Of a stretch of 64,000 nt of DNA, positions 61,301 through 64,000 are shown piece after piece. The notes under the pieces are model-generated. The model did no database searches, was not told the origin of the DNA, and saw only the letters and a list, made by a program, of their open reading frames with translations. The stretch covers positions 50,149,922 through 50,213,921 of the forward strand of contig OW121743.1 in the NCBI GenBank assembly GCA_933228675.1, given 5' to 3'. This stretch comes from Stomorhina lunata. Lineage: Eukaryota > Arthropoda > Insecta > Diptera > Rhiniidae. The translations under genes were made by a program, and so were the position numbers. The stretch's first letter is position 1; each line of letters begins with the position of its first letter.

Positions 61301-62100
61301 CTTTCTCATACCGAGAATATCATTGAAAATGTGTTTGATTTAATTTTGAAAAAAATGTTAAATTTTTTTATTTTTTGTTTTTGTTTATTTTTGATATTAT
61401 TTAATTTTAGGGTTAACATCATTTTACAAAATTCTTAAGTTTTACAGGAAAAGCTTTCAGAAAATGTATCATGGCAATACTATTATTTAATATTTCATTA
61501 CGAAGCTTTTACTTTCAAACGAAAAAAGAAAATGAACTCAATTTAGAGCTTGATCGTTAGGCTCGTATTCGATTGCCTTCTAACGTATGACAGTTTTGTG
61601 AACAGGCTGTTAGTTTGTAAGTTTTAGAGGAAATATTCACTCGAAATAGAAATAAAAGAAAATATTAATTATACAGGTCAACAAAATTTTGCGGCACGAG
61701 ATTTGTTGACCAAATCTACATGACATTGGTTTACTAAGATCTAAAATGACATTGCACAGAGGGACGGTTTCAAAATATTATGGAAATAAGGCCATAAAAA
61801 AAATGTATATAGATAAAGCAGAAGTGTTAGGGAGTTTTGAGCCTGGATTGCCTAGATCTTAATAGGATGGCACAATCGGCACAACCTCAGACTAATAAAT
61901 CATTTGAAATGATATATAATTGTCATTTCCCAACCGATATGAAAGATCATAGCATATAACAAATATATATGTAAAGATCTAAAAATTTTTCGACATGCAT
62001 ATCCTATCTCTTATGGTTTTAAAGATATTCGACTTCAAGAATTTAAATTTTAAATTTTTGTCCCATACTACACTGATTTTTTACTTATATCTGATCTATA
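61301..62100. other. Spacer, no gene recognised
   Basis: No supported feature was seen. ACATGACATTGG and AAATGACATTG near 61718-61755 faintly echo the MITE that follows. Confidence 0.45.
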
Positions 62101-62549
62101 TCTGTGGCTTGGTTCTAAAAGGGCCAATGTTAAAAAATTAGAATTGAAGTTTTGATAGGATTTTGTTTTACATATAGCTCCAAGTTTCGCTCATAAAATT
62201 TGATTTAGACATATATTATGATCTAATAAAGGAAATGGTAAAATCAATTATTTAAAAACGATTAGAAATTAAGAAAAAAGTATGACATTGGCCCTAACTC
62301 ATTATAACATTTTATATTTTTTTCTGTGACATTGGCCCTTTTACAAGGAAATTGGTCCTTTTAGCACTAACAATTCTAGATAAATTTGTAGTGACATTGG
62401 CCCTTAAATTTCTTATAAAGCTATTCTGGGATGAGCTAAATATTGGCTGTTGGAACAAAATAAAAGAGGGTAAAAAGAGGAACCTAATGCAATGACTAAC
62501 TTAAAACATCCGAAAACTGACATTGGCCCTTTTCGCACCAAGCCACAGA
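62101..62549. mobile_element. TA-flanked MITE with TCTGTGGCTTGG ends
   Basis: The left end is TCTGTGGCTTGGTTCTAAAA and the inverted right end is TCTGTGGCTTGGTGCGAAAA, both continuing GGGCCAATGT. TA flanks both sides (62099-62100, 62550-62551). The terminal motif GACATTGGCCCTT recurs three times inside (about 62284, 62328 and 62393), with an ATTGGTCCTTTT variant near 62350. There is no coding capacity. It is probably of the Tc1/mariner superfamily. Confidence 0.8.
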
Positions 62550-62759
62550 TATACATATAGATACAACATTTTGTAATTTTTCGTAAACATAATGATCTTT
62601 AATGAAACTCGTAAAAATGAGTATTAAAAGCATTCAGTTAGAATTTCGATGTAAGCAAAGTCGGTTGGTTTGGCTTTGTTAAAGATAATACAACATTTTT
62701 GTCACGATACACAGTGGTATTTTTTCATACATCGTAGTGCAAAAAATAGAAAGAATGAT

Positions 62760-63365
62760 CCTACAACGATGAAATTTTGCGTAATTGATCAGTTTTATAC
62801 AGACAAGATAAGAAAACTTAAAAACAAATTTTCAAATCCGTCAACTGCCTTGGTCCCCCAAGCCCCCTATTTTTTTCTCAATCCATAAGTCGCAATTCTA
62901 AGCAGAATTTGGTGAAATTTAACATAAGCCTATTAATTAATTCAAAAAGAGGCCTACTAATTTTGGTTGAAATTCACCGACTAAACCTGCCTTGGACCCC
63001 CATTTTTTAACAGAATTTGATAAAATTTGGCGTATTTCTATAAGTTGATTCAAAAAAAGTCTACTAGTATTGGTTGAAATCAGTTGACTTTTTGGGTGCC
63101 TGCCTTGGACCTCCATTCATCACTTATTATTGTTCTCAATCTATAAGCAGTAATTCTCAACAAAATTTTATGAAAATTTTCACACGTCTATTAGTTTATC
63201 CAGCAGCTCAATCAATTTTGGTTGAACTTCGTCCAATCCTTGGGGTACCCTTTTTTCACTTACTTTACTTTTCAATATAAGTCAGAATTATCAACGGAAT
63301 TTGATGAAATTCTGAACACATCTATTTGGTTGAAATCCGTAGACTCCTACGGGTACCTGCATTAT
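62760..63365. repeat. Degenerate tandem repeat, about 107-148 bp, four units
   Basis: TTGGTTGAAAT-type motifs recur near 62963, 63071, 63219 and 63326. Each is followed by a short CGACT/GACT stretch and CCTTGGACCCCC-like text, with AGAATTTGATGAAATT-like text before the next motif. Short ORFs here are not supported. Confidence 0.6.
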
Positions 63366-63494
63366 AGGTAATTTACACTACTCTAAAATCTAGTAGATTT
63401 GATTTTAAATCTCAATACAAATCTACACCGTTTACACTACATTTATTTGACACGAGCTAGATTTCATAACAGAATCAGTTGACACAAATAATTA

Positions 63495-64000
63495 CCCAGC
63501 AAAACTTTGGTAATAACAAGTACTCTGATAACTGGTTACCTTGTAACGACTACAACATACCATCCGAATAAATAATAAGTTATTACAGAAGTACTTATTT
63601 GTAATTAAGATGGTAATTTAAACTGAATGGCCCCGGTTCAAATCCCACCAAGGGCAACAATTTTTTTTAGTATTTTTTTTTTTTATTAAAAGAGTCTTTT
63701 TAAATGATTTTTGAATTTTAAGAACTTAAATATTATCTTCTGTAAAAAAAAATTTGTAAAACTAACTCACGTTAATGAAAAAATACCATCATGAGTCAAT
63801 TTTGATTATGTAGGGGATGTTGATTACCAAACACGATTCTAATTGGTCTTAACTTGGTAAGCCCAACTTATCTGGGTCATCCTTCATCTCAACTGTGGAC
63901 ACACACCTCCTCATGGTATCACCCGAAGAGCTAGTTTAACATCCATTAATATTTTGAGTTAACATGTTCCGAGAGTTGTCCCATAAAATCGATAAAAATG
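63495..64000 (+). mobile_element. CCCAGC-ended element, cut by the window end
   Basis: CCCAGCAAAACTTTGG with the same following text as 16856 onward, including the B-box-like GGTTCAAATCCC near 63636. It continues past the last base of the window. Confidence 0.88.

Overview
The window looks like repeat-dominated, AT-rich non-coding DNA from a higher fly, probably a calyptrate such as a blow fly or house-fly relative. This rests on the transposon families, short GT-AG introns of 57-83 bp, and dispersed elements with GTCY microsatellites that resemble the mini-me/DINE-1 elements of Diptera. No conserved single-copy host gene was recognised.

Layout. 1-8320: DINE/mini-me-like elements followed by two related 31-bp satellite arrays (A 2360-3912, B 4776-8320). 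9225-18145: copies of a 1.3-kb element with CCCAGCAAAACT ends that carries a tRNA-like sequence, around a degenerate 31-bp repeat (E) that is split by DINE-like elements. 18195-20890: an element with long inverted repeats, with two smaller MITEs inside it. 22192-28288: DINE-like elements, one with a 0.7-kb (GTCT)n tract. 28829-30152: another CCCAGC element. 30541-33030: 31-bp satellite C. 34282-39349: an element bounded by TTAA and piggyBac-type ends. It contains a broken non-LTR retrotransposon, and inside that sits a 3.1-kb insertion carrying an intact six-exon gene. 39354-50065: 31-bp satellite D, split by a full-length Jockey-type retrotransposon with two intact ORFs (44453-49643). 51166-52469: a complete mariner-like DD41D transposon with an intact transposase. 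52822-56763: a dead mariner fragment and further DINE-like copies with a (CAGA)n expansion. 58239-64000: a tRNA-derived SINE-like head, a hAT-like MITE with a perfect 8-bp target duplication, retrotransposon remnants, a TA-flanked MITE, and the start of another CCCAGC element.

Four intact reading units are present: the two retrotransposon ORFs, the DD41D transposase, and the six-exon gene with a SAM-like N-terminus. The most unusual points are the recurrence of a 31-bp repeat length in five arrays, three of which share the palindrome TTTTTCTATAGAAAAA, and the apparently mobile, intron-bearing SAM-like gene in a three-level nest.
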